Below are positions 46,177 to 55,700 of a stretch of 64,000 bases of DNA, in pieces; the first letter of the stretch is position 1, and each line of letters opens with the position of its first letter. The notes beneath the pieces were generated by a model, which ran no database searches, was not told the DNA's origin, and saw nothing but the letters and a program-made list of their open reading frames with translations. Both the position numbers and the translations under genes were made by a program. Source of the stretch: Rhodobacterales bacterium. Its GTDB lineage: Bacteria > Pseudomonadota > Alphaproteobacteria > Rhodobacterales > Rhodobacteraceae. The stretch covers positions 19,255 to 83,254 of the forward strand of contig QKJR01000012.1 of assembly GCA_003249215.1 (NCBI GenBank), in the 5' to 3' direction.

Positions 46177-46470
46177 ATGTGTCACGTCTTTGCAGCCCAA
46201 GATCCCGAGCGCTACGCCAGCCAGACACGGCGGCTGCGTCTCAACGGTCAAAGCACCAGCATCCGGCTCGAAAACGCGTTCTGGGACATTCTCGACCAGA
46301 TCGCCGCCCGCGACGGGGTCTCGACCCCCACCTTCATCTCGACGCTGCATGCCGAGGTGCTGGAGTTGCGCGGCGAGCCCACGAATTTCACCTCGCTCCT
46401 GCGCTGTGCCTGTCTGAAGTTCATGGAAACCGCGCCCGAGCGGGTCGAGCTGTCGCTCGCCGCCGAGTGA
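46177..46470 (+). CDS. Ribbon-helix-helix domain protein
   Basis: A 97-aa protein with the ribbon-helix-helix fold pattern of the RHH_4-type family: the strand RLNGQSTSIRLENAFW, then helices in DILDQIAARDGVSTPTFISTL (key block WDILDQIAARDG). The C-terminal half contains LLRCACLKFME. Such proteins are small DNA-binding or adaptor proteins; the target is unknown. It opens MCHVFAAQDPERYASQTRRL. Monocistronic by spacing. Confidence 0.8.
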   Translation: MCHVFAAQDPERYASQTRRLRLNGQSTSIRLENAFWDILDQIAARDGVSTPTFISTLHAEVLELRGEPTNFTSLLRCACLKFMETAPERVELSLAAE

Positions 46471-46502
46471 TCCGGACCCGCGCCTCGGGAAAAACCCGGT
46501 TC

Positions 46503-46522
46503 GGTAGTATGGACTTACTACC
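46503..46522. promoter_or_regulatory. Inverted repeat GGTAGTA-N6-TACTACC before the glyoxalase gene
   Basis: Seven-base perfect arms (46503-46509 and 46516-46522) around TGGACT lie 63 bp before the TTG start. It is followed by a GC-rich stem (GGCGCC / GGCGCC around 46524-46540). Either a regulator site in the glyoxalase promoter or the end signal of the preceding gene; no T-run follows. Confidence 0.45.
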
Positions 46523-46585
46523 CGGCGCCTTCGGGCGCCCGGCTAAGCTTCCCCGTGAGAGACAATCGCACGACGGGAGCAAGCA

Positions 46586-46981
46586 TTGGCAAAAATCATC
46601 CATTCGATGATCCGCGTCCTCGACGAGGCGCGTTCGGTGGCCTTCTACAAGACGGCCTTCGGACTGGACGTCGCGGACCGGCTCGATTTTCCGGAGTTCA
46701 CGCTCGTCTATCTGAGCAATCCGGAAGCCAGCCATGAATTCGAACTGACGATCAACAAGGGCCGGACCGAGCCCTATGACCTCGGCGATGGCTATGGCCA
46801 TCTGGCGGTGCTCGTCGAGGATCTCGACGCCGAACACGCCCGTTTCGAGGCTGCGGGGCTCGCGCCGCGCAAACTGGTGGAATTCGCGCCCGCTGGGGAG
46901 GTGGTGGCGCGGTTCTTCTTCGTGGCGGATCCCGATGGCTATCAGATCGAGGTGCTGGAGCGCAGCGGCCGCTTCAAATGA
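46586..46981 (+). CDS. gloA: Lactoylglutathione lyase (glyoxalase I)
   Basis: A 131-aa vicinal-oxygen-chelate enzyme that converts the methylglyoxal-glutathione hemithioacetal to S-lactoylglutathione. The four metal ligands of the nickel-type bacterial enzyme are in place: H6, E53, H72 and E122. It appears to start with TTG at 46586, preceded by GGGAG; the conserved KIIHSMIRVLD begins right there and no closer ATG fits. Usual family length. Confidence 0.9.
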   Translation: MAKIIHSMIRVLDEARSVAFYKTAFGLDVADRLDFPEFTLVYLSNPEASHEFELTINKGRTEPYDLGDGYGHLAVLVEDLDAEHARFEAAGLAPRKLVEFAPAGEVVARFFFVADPDGYQIEVLERSGRFK

Positions 46982-47015
46982 CGTAATTCCAGGGAAAGTA
47001 AGGGAGGACTAGACC

Positions 47016-47540
47016 ATGGATACCAGGGAGGGCCCGAAGGGGTTGACCCGACGCCAGCTTCTGTCGCGGGCAACCGCGGCGGGCGCCAGCTTCGTGATCG
47101 GCTCGGGCTTCATGGCGGCGCGCGATGCCGCCTGGGCGACGGAACTGACCGCGCTCAAATCGACGACCTTCGCGACGCTGGTGCAGATGGCGCGTGATAT
47201 CTATCCGCATGACCGGATCGGCGATCAGTTCTACGTGCTGGCCGTGAAGGCCTATGACACCGCCGAGGCGGCGCCCGTGATCGAGGCCGGCATCGCCGCG
47301 CTCGATCAGGCGGCGCGCGGGCGCGGCTTTGCCAATTACCTCGAGACCGGATGGGAGCGCGACCGCGTGGATATCCTGCGCGACATGGAGCGCAGCGACT
47401 TCTTCCAGATGATCCGCTCGAACCTCGTCACCGGTCTCTACAACCAGAAAGCGGTCTGGCCCGTCTTCGGCTACGAAGGCGAATCCTATTCGAAGGGCGG
47501 CTATATCCACCGCGGTTTCGACGACATCGACTGGTTGTGA
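47016..47540 (+). CDS. Tat-exported gluconate 2-dehydrogenase subunit 3-like protein
   Basis: A 174-aa protein with a twin-arginine signal (LTRRQLLSRATAAG, 10-23) and a body like the small subunit of membrane-bound gluconate/sugar dehydrogenases (TFATLVQMARDIYPHDRIGD, YLETGWERDRVDILR). This small subunit is thought to carry the leaderless flavoprotein partner through the Tat system. The flavoprotein gene follows after 10 bp with GGAGGA, supporting the pairing. Confidence 0.87.
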   Translation: MDTREGPKGLTRRQLLSRATAAGASFVIGSGFMAARDAAWATELTALKSTTFATLVQMARDIYPHDRIGDQFYVLAVKAYDTAEAAPVIEAGIAALDQAARGRGFANYLETGWERDRVDILRDMERSDFFQMIRSNLVTGLYNQKAVWPVFGYEGESYSKGGYIHRGFDDIDWL

Positions 47541-47550
47541 GGAGGACGAC

Positions 47551-49122
47551 ATGGTTGCGAAATTCGAACTGAGCGACGACAGCGTTGTCGTCATCATCGG
47601 CACCGGCTCGGGCGGCGGCGTGCTCGCCAATGAGCTCGCGCAAAAGGGCATCAAGGTCGTAGCGCTGGAGGCGGGTGGCCGCTATCTGCCCGACGATTAC
47701 ATCAACGACGAATGGGACAGCTTCGGCCAGCTCGCCTGGACCGATCCGCGCACGACCTCAGGCGACTGGCGCGTGGCGCGCGATTTCAAAAACCTGCCGG
47801 CCTGGATCGTCAAGGCGGTGGGCGGCACCTCGATCCACTGGGCGGGGGCGAGCCTGCGCTTTCAGGAGCATGAATGGAAGGCCGCGACCCATTACGGGCA
47901 CGTGGCGGGGGCGAACCTTCTGGACTGGCCGATCGACCCGGTCGAGATGGAGCCCTATTACGTCAAGGCCGAAGCCAAGCTCGGCGTGACGCGCACCGAG
48001 AACCGCCCGGGCCTGCCCGGCAACAACAACTACAAGGTGCTGGAAAAGGGCGCGCTGGCGCTTGGCTACAAAGAGGTCTCGACCGGGCATATGGCGATCA
48101 ACTCGATCGACTATGACGGGCGGATGTCGTGCCAGCAGACGGGGTTTTGTTTCCAGGGCTGCAAATGGGGCGCGAAATGGTCGGCGGCCTATACCGACAT
48201 TCCGCGCGGCGAGGCGACCGGCAACCTCGAGGTGCGTGATCATTGCCACGTCGCGCGGATCCTGCACGACGACAAGGGGCTGGCCTCGGGCGTCGAATAT
48301 TTCGACAAGGACGGCAATCTGCAGATGCAGAAGGCCAAGATCGTTTGCCTCGCGGGCAATTCGATCGAGAGCCCGCGGCTTCTGCTGAACTCGGCCTCGG
48401 CGATGTTCCCCGACGGGCTCGCCAACTCCTCGGGGCAGGTCGGGCGCAACTACATGCGTCACACCACGGGCTCGGTCTATGGCGTCTTCGACAAGCCGGT
48501 GCGGATGTGGCGCGGCACGACGATGGCGGGGATCGTGCGCGACGAGGCGCGCCATGACCCCTCGCGCGGGTTCGTGGGCGGTTACGAGCTGGAGACGCTC
48601 AGCCTCGGCCTGCCGTTCATGGCGGCCTTCCTCGATCCGGGCGGCTGGGGACGCGAATTCACCACCGCGCTCGACAGCTATGAGAACATGGCCGGGATGT
48701 GGATCGTGGGCGAGGACATGCCGCAGGAGACCAACCGCATCACGCTGAGCCCCACGCTCAAGGACGCCCACGGGCTGCCGGTGGCGGATGTGCATTACGA
48801 CGATCACCCCAACGACATCGCGATGCGCAACCATGCCTATGCCCGGGGGGCTGCGATCTATGACGCGGTCGGCGCGACCCGGGTCCTGCCGACGCCGCCC
48901 TACCCTTCGACGCATAACCTCGGCTCGAACCGGATGTCGGAGAAGCCGCGCGACGGGGTGGTGAACCGCAACGGCCAGACGCATGACGTGGCGAACCTGT
49001 TCATCTCGGACGGCTCGCAATTCACCACCGGCGCGGCCGAGAACCCGACGCTCACCATCGTCGCGCTGGCGATCCGTCAGGCCGAGTTCATCGCCGGAGA
49101 ACTCTCGAAGGGCAACATGTGA
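47551..49122 (+). CDS. GMC-family FAD-dependent oxidoreductase (sugar/alcohol dehydrogenase large subunit)
   Basis: A 523-aa flavoprotein with the FAD-binding motif IIGTGSGGGVLANEL (15-29), LEAGGRY, VGGTSIHWAGASLRF and the C-terminal active-site block STHNLGSNRMS with a histidine, then FISDGSQFTTGAAENPTLT. It has no signal peptide, so export probably relies on the Tat-bearing small subunit. The cytochrome c subunit usually encoded next is absent: a terminator and convergent genes follow. The substrate may be gluconate, another sugar or an alcohol. Confidence 0.9.
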   Translation: MVAKFELSDDSVVVIIGTGSGGGVLANELAQKGIKVVALEAGGRYLPDDYINDEWDSFGQLAWTDPRTTSGDWRVARDFKNLPAWIVKAVGGTSIHWAGASLRFQEHEWKAATHYGHVAGANLLDWPIDPVEMEPYYVKAEAKLGVTRTENRPGLPGNNNYKVLEKGALALGYKEVSTGHMAINSIDYDGRMSCQQTGFCFQGCKWGAKWSAAYTDIPRGEATGNLEVRDHCHVARILHDDKGLASGVEYFDKDGNLQMQKAKIVCLAGNSIESPRLLLNSASAMFPDGLANSSGQVGRNYMRHTTGSVYGVFDKPVRMWRGTTMAGIVRDEARHDPSRGFVGGYELETLSLGLPFMAAFLDPGGWGREFTTALDSYENMAGMWIVGEDMPQETNRITLSPTLKDAHGLPVADVHYDDHPNDIAMRNHAYARGAAIYDAVGATRVLPTPPYPSTHNLGSNRMSEKPRDGVVNRNGQTHDVANLFISDGSQFTTGAAENPTLTIVALAIRQAEFIAGELSKGNM

Positions 49123-49129
49123 TCTTGAT

Positions 49130-49156
49130 CCGGCCCGGGCGCCCCGCCCGGGCCGG
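49130..49156. terminator. Strong GC hairpin between convergent genes
   Basis: CCGGCCCGGGC (49130-49140) pairs perfectly with GCCCGGGCCGG (49146-49156) over a 5-nt loop, 8 bp after the GMC stop and 37 bp from the stop of the opposite operon. T-tracts are weak on both sides, but the position suits a bidirectional terminator. Confidence 0.7.
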
Positions 49157-49192
49157 ACTTGCGCGCAGGGCTCCGCCACCTGCCCGCTGGCG

Positions 49193-50410
49193 TCACTGCG
49201 CCTGAAAGAACAGCAGACGCTCCGTGCCCGTCAGCGGCACCGCTGCATAGTCGAGCTGAAGATCGCCCGTCCACGCGGTCTCGAAAGCCGTCATCAGCCG
49301 CGCGCGGGTCAGATCGCGCCCCGCTTCCTTGAGAATTTCGCCGAGGACCGCGCCCGCAATCTGCGCATGACGCGTCCTCAAGGCCCGCTCCGGGGCCTCG
49401 ACGAGGGCCGGCGCGTCGATCACCACGATCAGCGGGCGATCGGAGGGCAGAGGGCCCTCGGGCACATGGCGCCAATCGATCCAGAGCCGGGCCCGGGGCG
49501 CGGCTGCGATCGCCGCGCCAAGATCCGCCGCATCGAAAACCACCAACTCCGCCGTCTCCTCGCCCGCACGCGGCGCGACCTCCCGCCCTGCGAGTTTCAT
49601 CGCCAGAGCGAAGGCGTCGTTTCTCTCCCCCTCCGGCCACGCCGCGACAGGCCCCTGCGCCGCTTCGGCCAGATGCCGCGCGAGGCTGTGCCGCACGTCT
49701 GCCGCCGAGGGCAGGAAATCGCGCACCAGCCCCGGATCCTCGGCCCCGCTTAACTGGCCGAGCGGAAACAGCACCGGCATCCCCGCCGCGGTGACGGAGG
49801 CGACCTGCGACACCGGCGGCGCGACGATCGCCAGCAGATCGGTCTCGCCCGCGGCCATCGGCACCAGCTCGACCGTCCGGCCATGCACCTGCGTCCCGCC
49901 GAGCCGCGCCTGAAGCGCCGCGCGCAAGGCGTCGAGATAGCCCTCCGCGCGCGTTGCGACACCGATACGCAGGCGCTCCGGCCAGACGCCCCGGCGCTGC
50001 TCGGCGGGCAGGCGCCCGAGATAGTCGAAAAGTGCGCGCCCCTCGTCCGGGCTCAGCGCATAGCGCGGCATGAGCTGGCTCAACGCCCGCCCGCCCGCGC
50101 CCTGCCCGGTGGCGAGGGCGCGCGTCAGGCTCTCGGCATCATAGGCGGGGCGCTCCGGGGTCGCGCGGATCAGTGCCGGTCCGTCGATCGGCGGCGCGCG
50201 CCCTTCGCGCGTGCCCAGACCGTCGCGGCCATGACAGGACAGACAGGGCAGCCGCGCCAGCCGCGCCGCGGTGGCGGGTGTCCGCGTCCCCTCCAGCTGC
50301 CCCTCGAAAATCGCGCGCCCGGGATCGGCCCCCTGCCCCCGCGCCTCGGCGCCGAGCAACATGGCCACGCAAAGGATCCCCCGGATCTCAGCCCGCCATC
50401 GCATCGACAA
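49193..50410 (-). CDS. Cytochrome c fused to periplasmic-binding-protein-like domain
   Basis: A 405-aa exported protein. After a signal region (about 1-26) comes a cytochrome c domain with the haem site CLSCH (C56, C59, H60) and a probable sixth ligand M114 (LMPRYALSPDE). From about 145 to the end the sequence resembles a type I periplasmic binding protein (Peripla_BP_6-like: RIGVATRAEGYLDALRAAL, ILKEAGRDLTRARLMTAFE). It overlaps the SCO1 gene by 23 bp, so it is last in the multicopper oxidase operon. It may pass electrons from the oxidase or sense a ligand; both are inferred. Confidence 0.8.
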   Translation of the reverse strand: MSMRWRAEIRGILCVAMLLGAEARGQGADPGRAIFEGQLEGTRTPATAARLARLPCLSCHGRDGLGTREGRAPPIDGPALIRATPERPAYDAESLTRALATGQGAGGRALSQLMPRYALSPDEGRALFDYLGRLPAEQRRGVWPERLRIGVATRAEGYLDALRAALQARLGGTQVHGRTVELVPMAAGETDLLAIVAPPVSQVASVTAAGMPVLFPLGQLSGAEDPGLVRDFLPSAADVRHSLARHLAEAAQGPVAAWPEGERNDAFALAMKLAGREVAPRAGEETAELVVFDAADLGAAIAAAPRARLWIDWRHVPEGPLPSDRPLIVVIDAPALVEAPERALRTRHAQIAGAVLGEILKEAGRDLTRARLMTAFETAWTGDLQLDYAAVPLTGTERLLFFQAQ

Positions 50411-50969
50411 TCTTCTTCAGATCGGCGGCCTCGGGCATCGAGAGCGAGCGATAGAACCGGCCATCTTCGACCCGCCCGACGAGGAACATCGGATCGTGCA
50501 GCACGATATTGGCGTAATCCGCGTCGAAGGCGCTCAGGAGCCGCCCGATCTCGGCCGGAGGCCCGGTCAGCCAGTGCCAGCGATCGCTCGCGCCGAACTC
50601 CTCGGCCGCGGCGCGCATCCGGTCGGGGGTGTCGTTCGCCGGGTCGATGGTGATCGACATCAGCACGACCCCCTGCCCCGCGGGCAAGAGCGCATCGAGA
50701 TCGGCCATCACCACATTGCCAAGCGGGCACAGCGTGTCGCAGGTGGTGTAGTTGAAATTGATCACCAGCACCTGCCCTTCGGTCAGCGCGCCCTTGAAGC
50801 GGTGGGTCCGCGCCTCCTGGTCGATCAACTCGACATCGGGCAGCGCCAGCCGCTCGGAGCGGAAGCTTTCCGCGGGCAGGCCGGGGACCGCCCCGCCGTG
50901 CGGCCTCAGCGCAACCGCCCCCACCGCCAGAAGCATCGCGCCCCCCAGAGCAAGCCACCCGCGTTTCAT
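50388..50969 (-). CDS. SCO1/SenC-family copper chaperone
   Basis: A 193-aa membrane-anchored or exported protein with one N-terminal hydrophobic segment and the SCO copper site: C77 and C81 in TTCDTLCPLG and H158 in VLHDPMF. SCO proteins load copper onto cupredoxin sites such as CuA. Here the neighbour is a giant multicopper oxidase rather than cytochrome oxidase, so that protein is the likely client. Start overlaps the propeller gene stop (ATGA). Confidence 0.92.
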   Translation of the reverse strand: MKRGWLALGGAMLLAVGAVALRPHGGAVPGLPAESFRSERLALPDVELIDQEARTHRFKGALTEGQVLVINFNYTTCDTLCPLGNVVMADLDALLPAGQGVVLMSITIDPANDTPDRMRAAAEEFGASDRWHWLTGPPAEIGRLLSAFDADYANIVLHDPMFLVGRVEDGRFYRSLSMPEAADLKKIVDAMAG

Positions 50970-52783
50970 CTGCCCCCCTCCTCGACCGCCGTCACGATCG
51001 TCGCCGAACTGAGCGCATAGGGCGCGGGCAGGTCGAGCGGCTGGAATGCGAAGGGCCCCGCATGGGGCAGCACCACGCGCGCCCGCAGCCGCCCGTCGCC
51101 CGTGCCCTGCGCTGTGACCCGCGTCGACCAGCCGCTGATCATGCTCGGCACCAGAAAGGTCAGCCGCTCGATCGGCACGGCCACGCCCCTGGCATCGACG
51201 ACGCTCAGCACCAGATCATGCGCCCGCCCCGGCATCGGCGCCGCCCCGGGCGCGGTCTCGATCCGCACGGCGGAGAGCTGCGCGCGCTCCACCTGACCCC
51301 GGACATGGAACGGCAGGCAGGTCGACAGATCGCCGATGTCGGTGGTCAGCACCAGCTCCCAGTCGCCGGGGGCAAAGGCCCAGGCCGCCTCGAACACGCC
51401 CGGCGCGACCTCGGCGAAGCTGCGATCGACGGCGAAGACCCGCGCCGGGATCCCGCCGCGCAGCCGCACCGAATCCATCGGCGGCATCTCGACGCTCGAG
51501 GCCATTTCCGTGATGAGCCAGCCGGTCTGGCTCTCGGGCGAGACGGCCATGACCTGCGGCGCGGGCAGCATCGGCACCAGAAGCCGGTCATCCACCGGCG
51601 GCGGCGCGGTGGAAAGGCCGAGGTTCACCCGCCGCAGCACCGCCACCCGCCCGAGCGCCACCGTCGCCAGATCGAGCGCGCCGACGAAGCCGCCGTCATG
51701 GCTCAGCAGATAGGCGGCATTGTCGGTGAAGCTCACATCCGAGACCGTGGCGCCGTCGAGCGAGACCTGCTGCACCACCCGCCCGAGCGCGAGGTCGACC
51801 AGCGCCACGAGCGCATCGCCCGGCGTCCAGGCGAGCGCGATCCGCCCCGCGGGATCGGTCGCGATCCGGGCAAAGGGCGCGCCCAGATCGACGGCGACGG
51901 GATGGTCGGGCGCGTCGGCATAGCGGATCTCGGCGCGCGGATCCCCGGCATGCAGCGCGATCATCCCCGTCCCACCGATCGGCGCGAGCGCGCTCAGCGG
52001 CGCGGGAAAGTCGGTCTCGATCAGCCGCCGCCCGCTCGCCGCCTCGATCATCAGCGCCCGGCCCGCAGGCGTCGAGGCCAGAACGACGCCGCTCTCCGGG
52101 TCCTCGGGCTGGAGCAGCGTGACCGGCCCGCCCAGATCGGCGCGCTCGAGCACCCGCCCCCCGGGGTCGAGCGCGATCAGCGCCCCCGCGCCGGTTCCGG
52201 CCCAGATCCGCCCGTTCGCCGCCACGGCAAGCGCGCCAAGCGGCCCAAGGTTCTCGGCGAGCACCGCGCGCCCCGGCCCCGCCAGATCGGCCGCCTCGAT
52301 CCGCCCCTCCGGCGTGGCGATCAAGAGCCGCATCATGCGCCGGTCCACCGCCACCGCCGCAGGCATCGCGCCCAGCACATGCGCCGCGATCATGTTCGAG
52401 CTGTAGAGGTTGAGCTTGGGGTCGATCACGCTGACCGAGGCATCGCGGTTCAGCGTCGCCATCAGGATCCCGTTCAGATCGACCGACCCCATCGGCGTGC
52501 GCCGCGTCGCGCGAAAGTTCTGCGCGGCGCGCGCGCAACTCGGGTTGTCCTCGGCCACCGGCCGCGCCCAGGCCCGCAGATAGAGCCCCCGCGGCGGCGC
52601 CCCGGTCGCAGGCTCGCTCAGCCGCACGCGCAGCCGCAGCTTCTCGCCGCCATCCGCGCGCACCGGCCGCTCGCTCAGCGGATCGAGCAGCGCGAGCTCT
52701 GCGCTCAGGCTCGCCTGAGCGGCAAGCGGCCCCGCCCCGGCGATCAGCACCAGCGCCGCCACCGCAAGCCCCCGCCCGAGCAT
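50966..52783 (-). CDS. Secreted beta-propeller-like protein of unknown function
   Basis: A 605-aa exported protein with a signal peptide (MLGRGLAVAALVLIAGAGPLAAQ). The body has repeats resembling YncE/quinoprotein-type propeller blades (VSVIDPKLNLYSSNM, AVAANGRIWAGTGAGALIALD, YLLSHDGGFVGALDLATV) and a C-terminal immunoglobulin-like part (APGVFEAAWAFAPGDWELVLTT). No catalytic motif was recognised. Its ATG overlaps the TAA of the multicopper oxidase gene, so it is co-expressed; it may bind the oxidase or its substrate outside the cell membrane. Confidence 0.75.
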   Translation of the reverse strand: MLGRGLAVAALVLIAGAGPLAAQASLSAELALLDPLSERPVRADGGEKLRLRVRLSEPATGAPPRGLYLRAWARPVAEDNPSCARAAQNFRATRRTPMGSVDLNGILMATLNRDASVSVIDPKLNLYSSNMIAAHVLGAMPAAVAVDRRMMRLLIATPEGRIEAADLAGPGRAVLAENLGPLGALAVAANGRIWAGTGAGALIALDPGGRVLERADLGGPVTLLQPEDPESGVVLASTPAGRALMIEAASGRRLIETDFPAPLSALAPIGGTGMIALHAGDPRAEIRYADAPDHPVAVDLGAPFARIATDPAGRIALAWTPGDALVALVDLALGRVVQQVSLDGATVSDVSFTDNAAYLLSHDGGFVGALDLATVALGRVAVLRRVNLGLSTAPPPVDDRLLVPMLPAPQVMAVSPESQTGWLITEMASSVEMPPMDSVRLRGGIPARVFAVDRSFAEVAPGVFEAAWAFAPGDWELVLTTDIGDLSTCLPFHVRGQVERAQLSAVRIETAPGAAPMPGRAHDLVLSVVDARGVAVPIERLTFLVPSMISGWSTRVTAQGTGDGRLRARVVLPHAGPFAFQPLDLPAPYALSSATIVTAVEEGGR

Positions 52784-55700
52784 TACCGCCCCCCGCGCTG
52801 GCACCGGCTCGCCGCGCTGTCCTCGAGCGCGCGCCCGTTCAGATCGGCCTGCGACACCACGTCGATCAGCCCCCAGACCCCGCCCGCGCGGATCTGCGTC
52901 GGCCCGTCGAAGAACAGGTAGCACCCCGCCTCGAGCGGTTTGGTGATCGAGGCGGTCGTCGCCTTGCCCGGCGCGAGCAGCGCCCCGCGCGGGAAGCCGA
53001 AGCCCGGGAACAAGTCGTCGTAATCCTGCGCGATGGCGACGAAGGCGCGTTGCCGCGCCCGGCCGCCCGGGTGGACGACATGGACCACCAGTTCCTCGCC
53101 CGCGACGGCGCGCACCACCGGCAGCGGCGCCTTGGGCCAGGCGGGCAGTTCGTTCGCCGCGAGCCGGAAGAACGAGGCCGAAGTGTCGCCCGGATCGGTG
53201 ACCGCGCCGTATTCATAGGCGTTGAAGTCATAATGCCGCTCGATCCCTGTGGGGTTGCCCTGCCAGCCGCGCAGCCGGACATCGAAGGGCTCGGCGCGGA
53301 AGCTCACGCCCTTCTCGCCGAAATCGTAGCTGTCGTCGCAGATCTTGCAATCGGCCACGATCTTCTCGGCACTGCGGTCGCCCACCGGCACCGCCACCAG
53401 ATCGCCGAGATCCAGCCGCTCGAGCACCTCGGGCGGCAGCGTGAATTCCATCTGCCGGCCCGGCAGGGTCGCGATCCGCCCGACCGCATCGCCCAGCGTC
53501 GGATTGCCCCGCAGCAGCGCCTCGGGCAGTGCGGGTCCGTCGCGCGGCACCACCTGCGCCAGCGGCAGCCCCGCAAGCTCGGGCCGCTCGCGCACGAGCA
53601 CCTGAAGCTCATCCAGCGTCAGCCGCCCGGTGAACCGCAGCGGCGGCTTCCAGCTATTGGCGCTGCGGGCATCGCGGTGGTTCAGCCCGTCCTGCCAGAA
53701 CAGCGTGACCTGACGGATCCGGTGCCTGGCGCCGAAGGGATCGGACACGCTCAGCGTGGTCGCGCCGATCGACACCGGCTTGCGCGCGCCATCGTCGCGG
53801 CTGCGCGGCACCATCACGAAGCTGCGGCACAGCGGCGGCCGCGCCGCAAGCCCGAGCTGCGGCAACTGCGGCGTGATCCCGCCCCGCGGCAGGCCGAGCA
53901 ACCGCTCGAGCGTGCGCTCGCGCAGCACCGGCAGGTTGTCGCGGCCGATCAGGAGCCGGTTGCAGGCCGGATCGTCGAAGCCCAGACGGCGCACCCGTTC
54001 CTCGGACAGGCTGGCGCTTTGCGGCGCGACGGTGACCGCGCCGATCAGCCCGTGGGTCGGATGGCCGATCAGATCGCCGAAGGATTTGATCGGCAGCGCA
54101 CCGAAGGCATAGGGTTTGTAATCGACACTGAGCGTGCTCAGCGCCTTGACCGCGGTGGCCAGCCGCTCCTCCTGACGTTGCAGGGCCTCGCGCCGCGGCG
54201 CGAGTGCGCCCAGTTCGGCGCTCAGCCGCTCGCTCGTGATCCCGCCCGCGCCCAGCACCGCCTCGATCCGGGAGCGCAACGCCGGCTCGGCCCCGAGGGT
54301 CACCTCGAGCCCGTCGAGCACCGGCGCCACCTGCCGCAACTGATCGGCGCGCCGCACCATCTCGGGCAGCGCGATCCGCTCGCGCAGCGCCGCGCCGGGG
54401 GTTGTCGGACGCGGCTGCGGCCGCAGGGCGGACCCCGTGGGCAGCGTCAGCCCGGGCCGTTCCAGCGGCCGGATGATCGTGCCCGGCGCAGGCGTCACCG
54501 GCTCGGCCGAGATCCTCTCGACCCGCGCCGCGAGATCCTGCGCGATCCCGACCCGCTCGGTGCGCACCGCCTCGACCACATCGCCCAGGGTTTGCGCCGC
54601 ACCCACCGTCACCGGCAGGTTCAGCACCGCGGGCGGCAGCGCGCTCAGCACCAGATCGGGCGCGACGGCCGCGCCCGGACGCCGCCCCCAGGCGAGCCCG
54701 GCATAGAACTCGAACTGTTCGATCTGTGCCATCTGGTCGGGCGCCACCGGGTTGCGGATCTCCAGCAGCGGATCGGCATCCGCGCCGCGCACCCCGTCGA
54801 GCGCCAGCACCGGGTTCTGCCCGAAGGGCCGCCCGATCGCAGATTGCGGCGTCACCACCGGCAGCGGCAGCGTAACCGCAAGCCGCGCCGAGGGCCGCAC
54901 CTCGGACCCATCCCGGATCTGGCGCACATCGACCGGGATATTGTGCCCGGGCTTGGTCGTGGTGTTGCCGCTCCAGTTCGGATCGACGTTGATCGAGGTG
55001 ATCCCCGGCATCTCGGCATCGCCGGGCCGGTCGCGCATGTCCTGCCGCGCGGGATCGGCCGCCTTGCCCTCGAAGGACAGGGCATTGAGCAGCGTGACGT
55101 TGACGCAATCCCCGGCCTTGACGTTGAGCACCAGCGGCTCGGGCCGGTCATAGCTCGCTTGAATCGCCTTGATGATGCGCGAGCGCGGAATGCCGACCCA
55201 GCTCGCCGGCTCGTTCAGATCCTCCTCGGTCACCGCGCCGGGCGCGTCGGGCCGGATCAGCCCCCGCGGATCGAGCAGCGCCAGGAACAGCCCGTCGTGA
55301 TCGCGCAACTCGTCCGAATAGGGCGTGCCAAGGATCCCGCCGGGGAAGACCGTCTCGCTCTCGATCGCGGCGACGGCGGCATAGACGCGCGGCGCCCGCT
55401 CGTCGCAATCGGCAACGCGGGTATAGTCCTCGGGCGTCTCGGACGGCCGCGGGCGCAGGATTCCAGGCAGATCGACCCCGGGCCGCAGCCGGTCGAGCAG
55501 CCGCAGCGCCTGCATGCCCACCGGCTGCGATCCGGTATAGGCCGCCAGCGGCAGCAGCGCGGCGCTTTGCTGGATCTCGTCGCGCGGCAGCGGCGTGCCC
55601 GTCCCCGCGGGCAGCGGCAGCGTGGGCGCCGATCCGACCGGCGCGGGCAGCGCGACGGGCGTCGTCACGGCCAGCCCCGGCATGGGACGATCGAGCAGAT

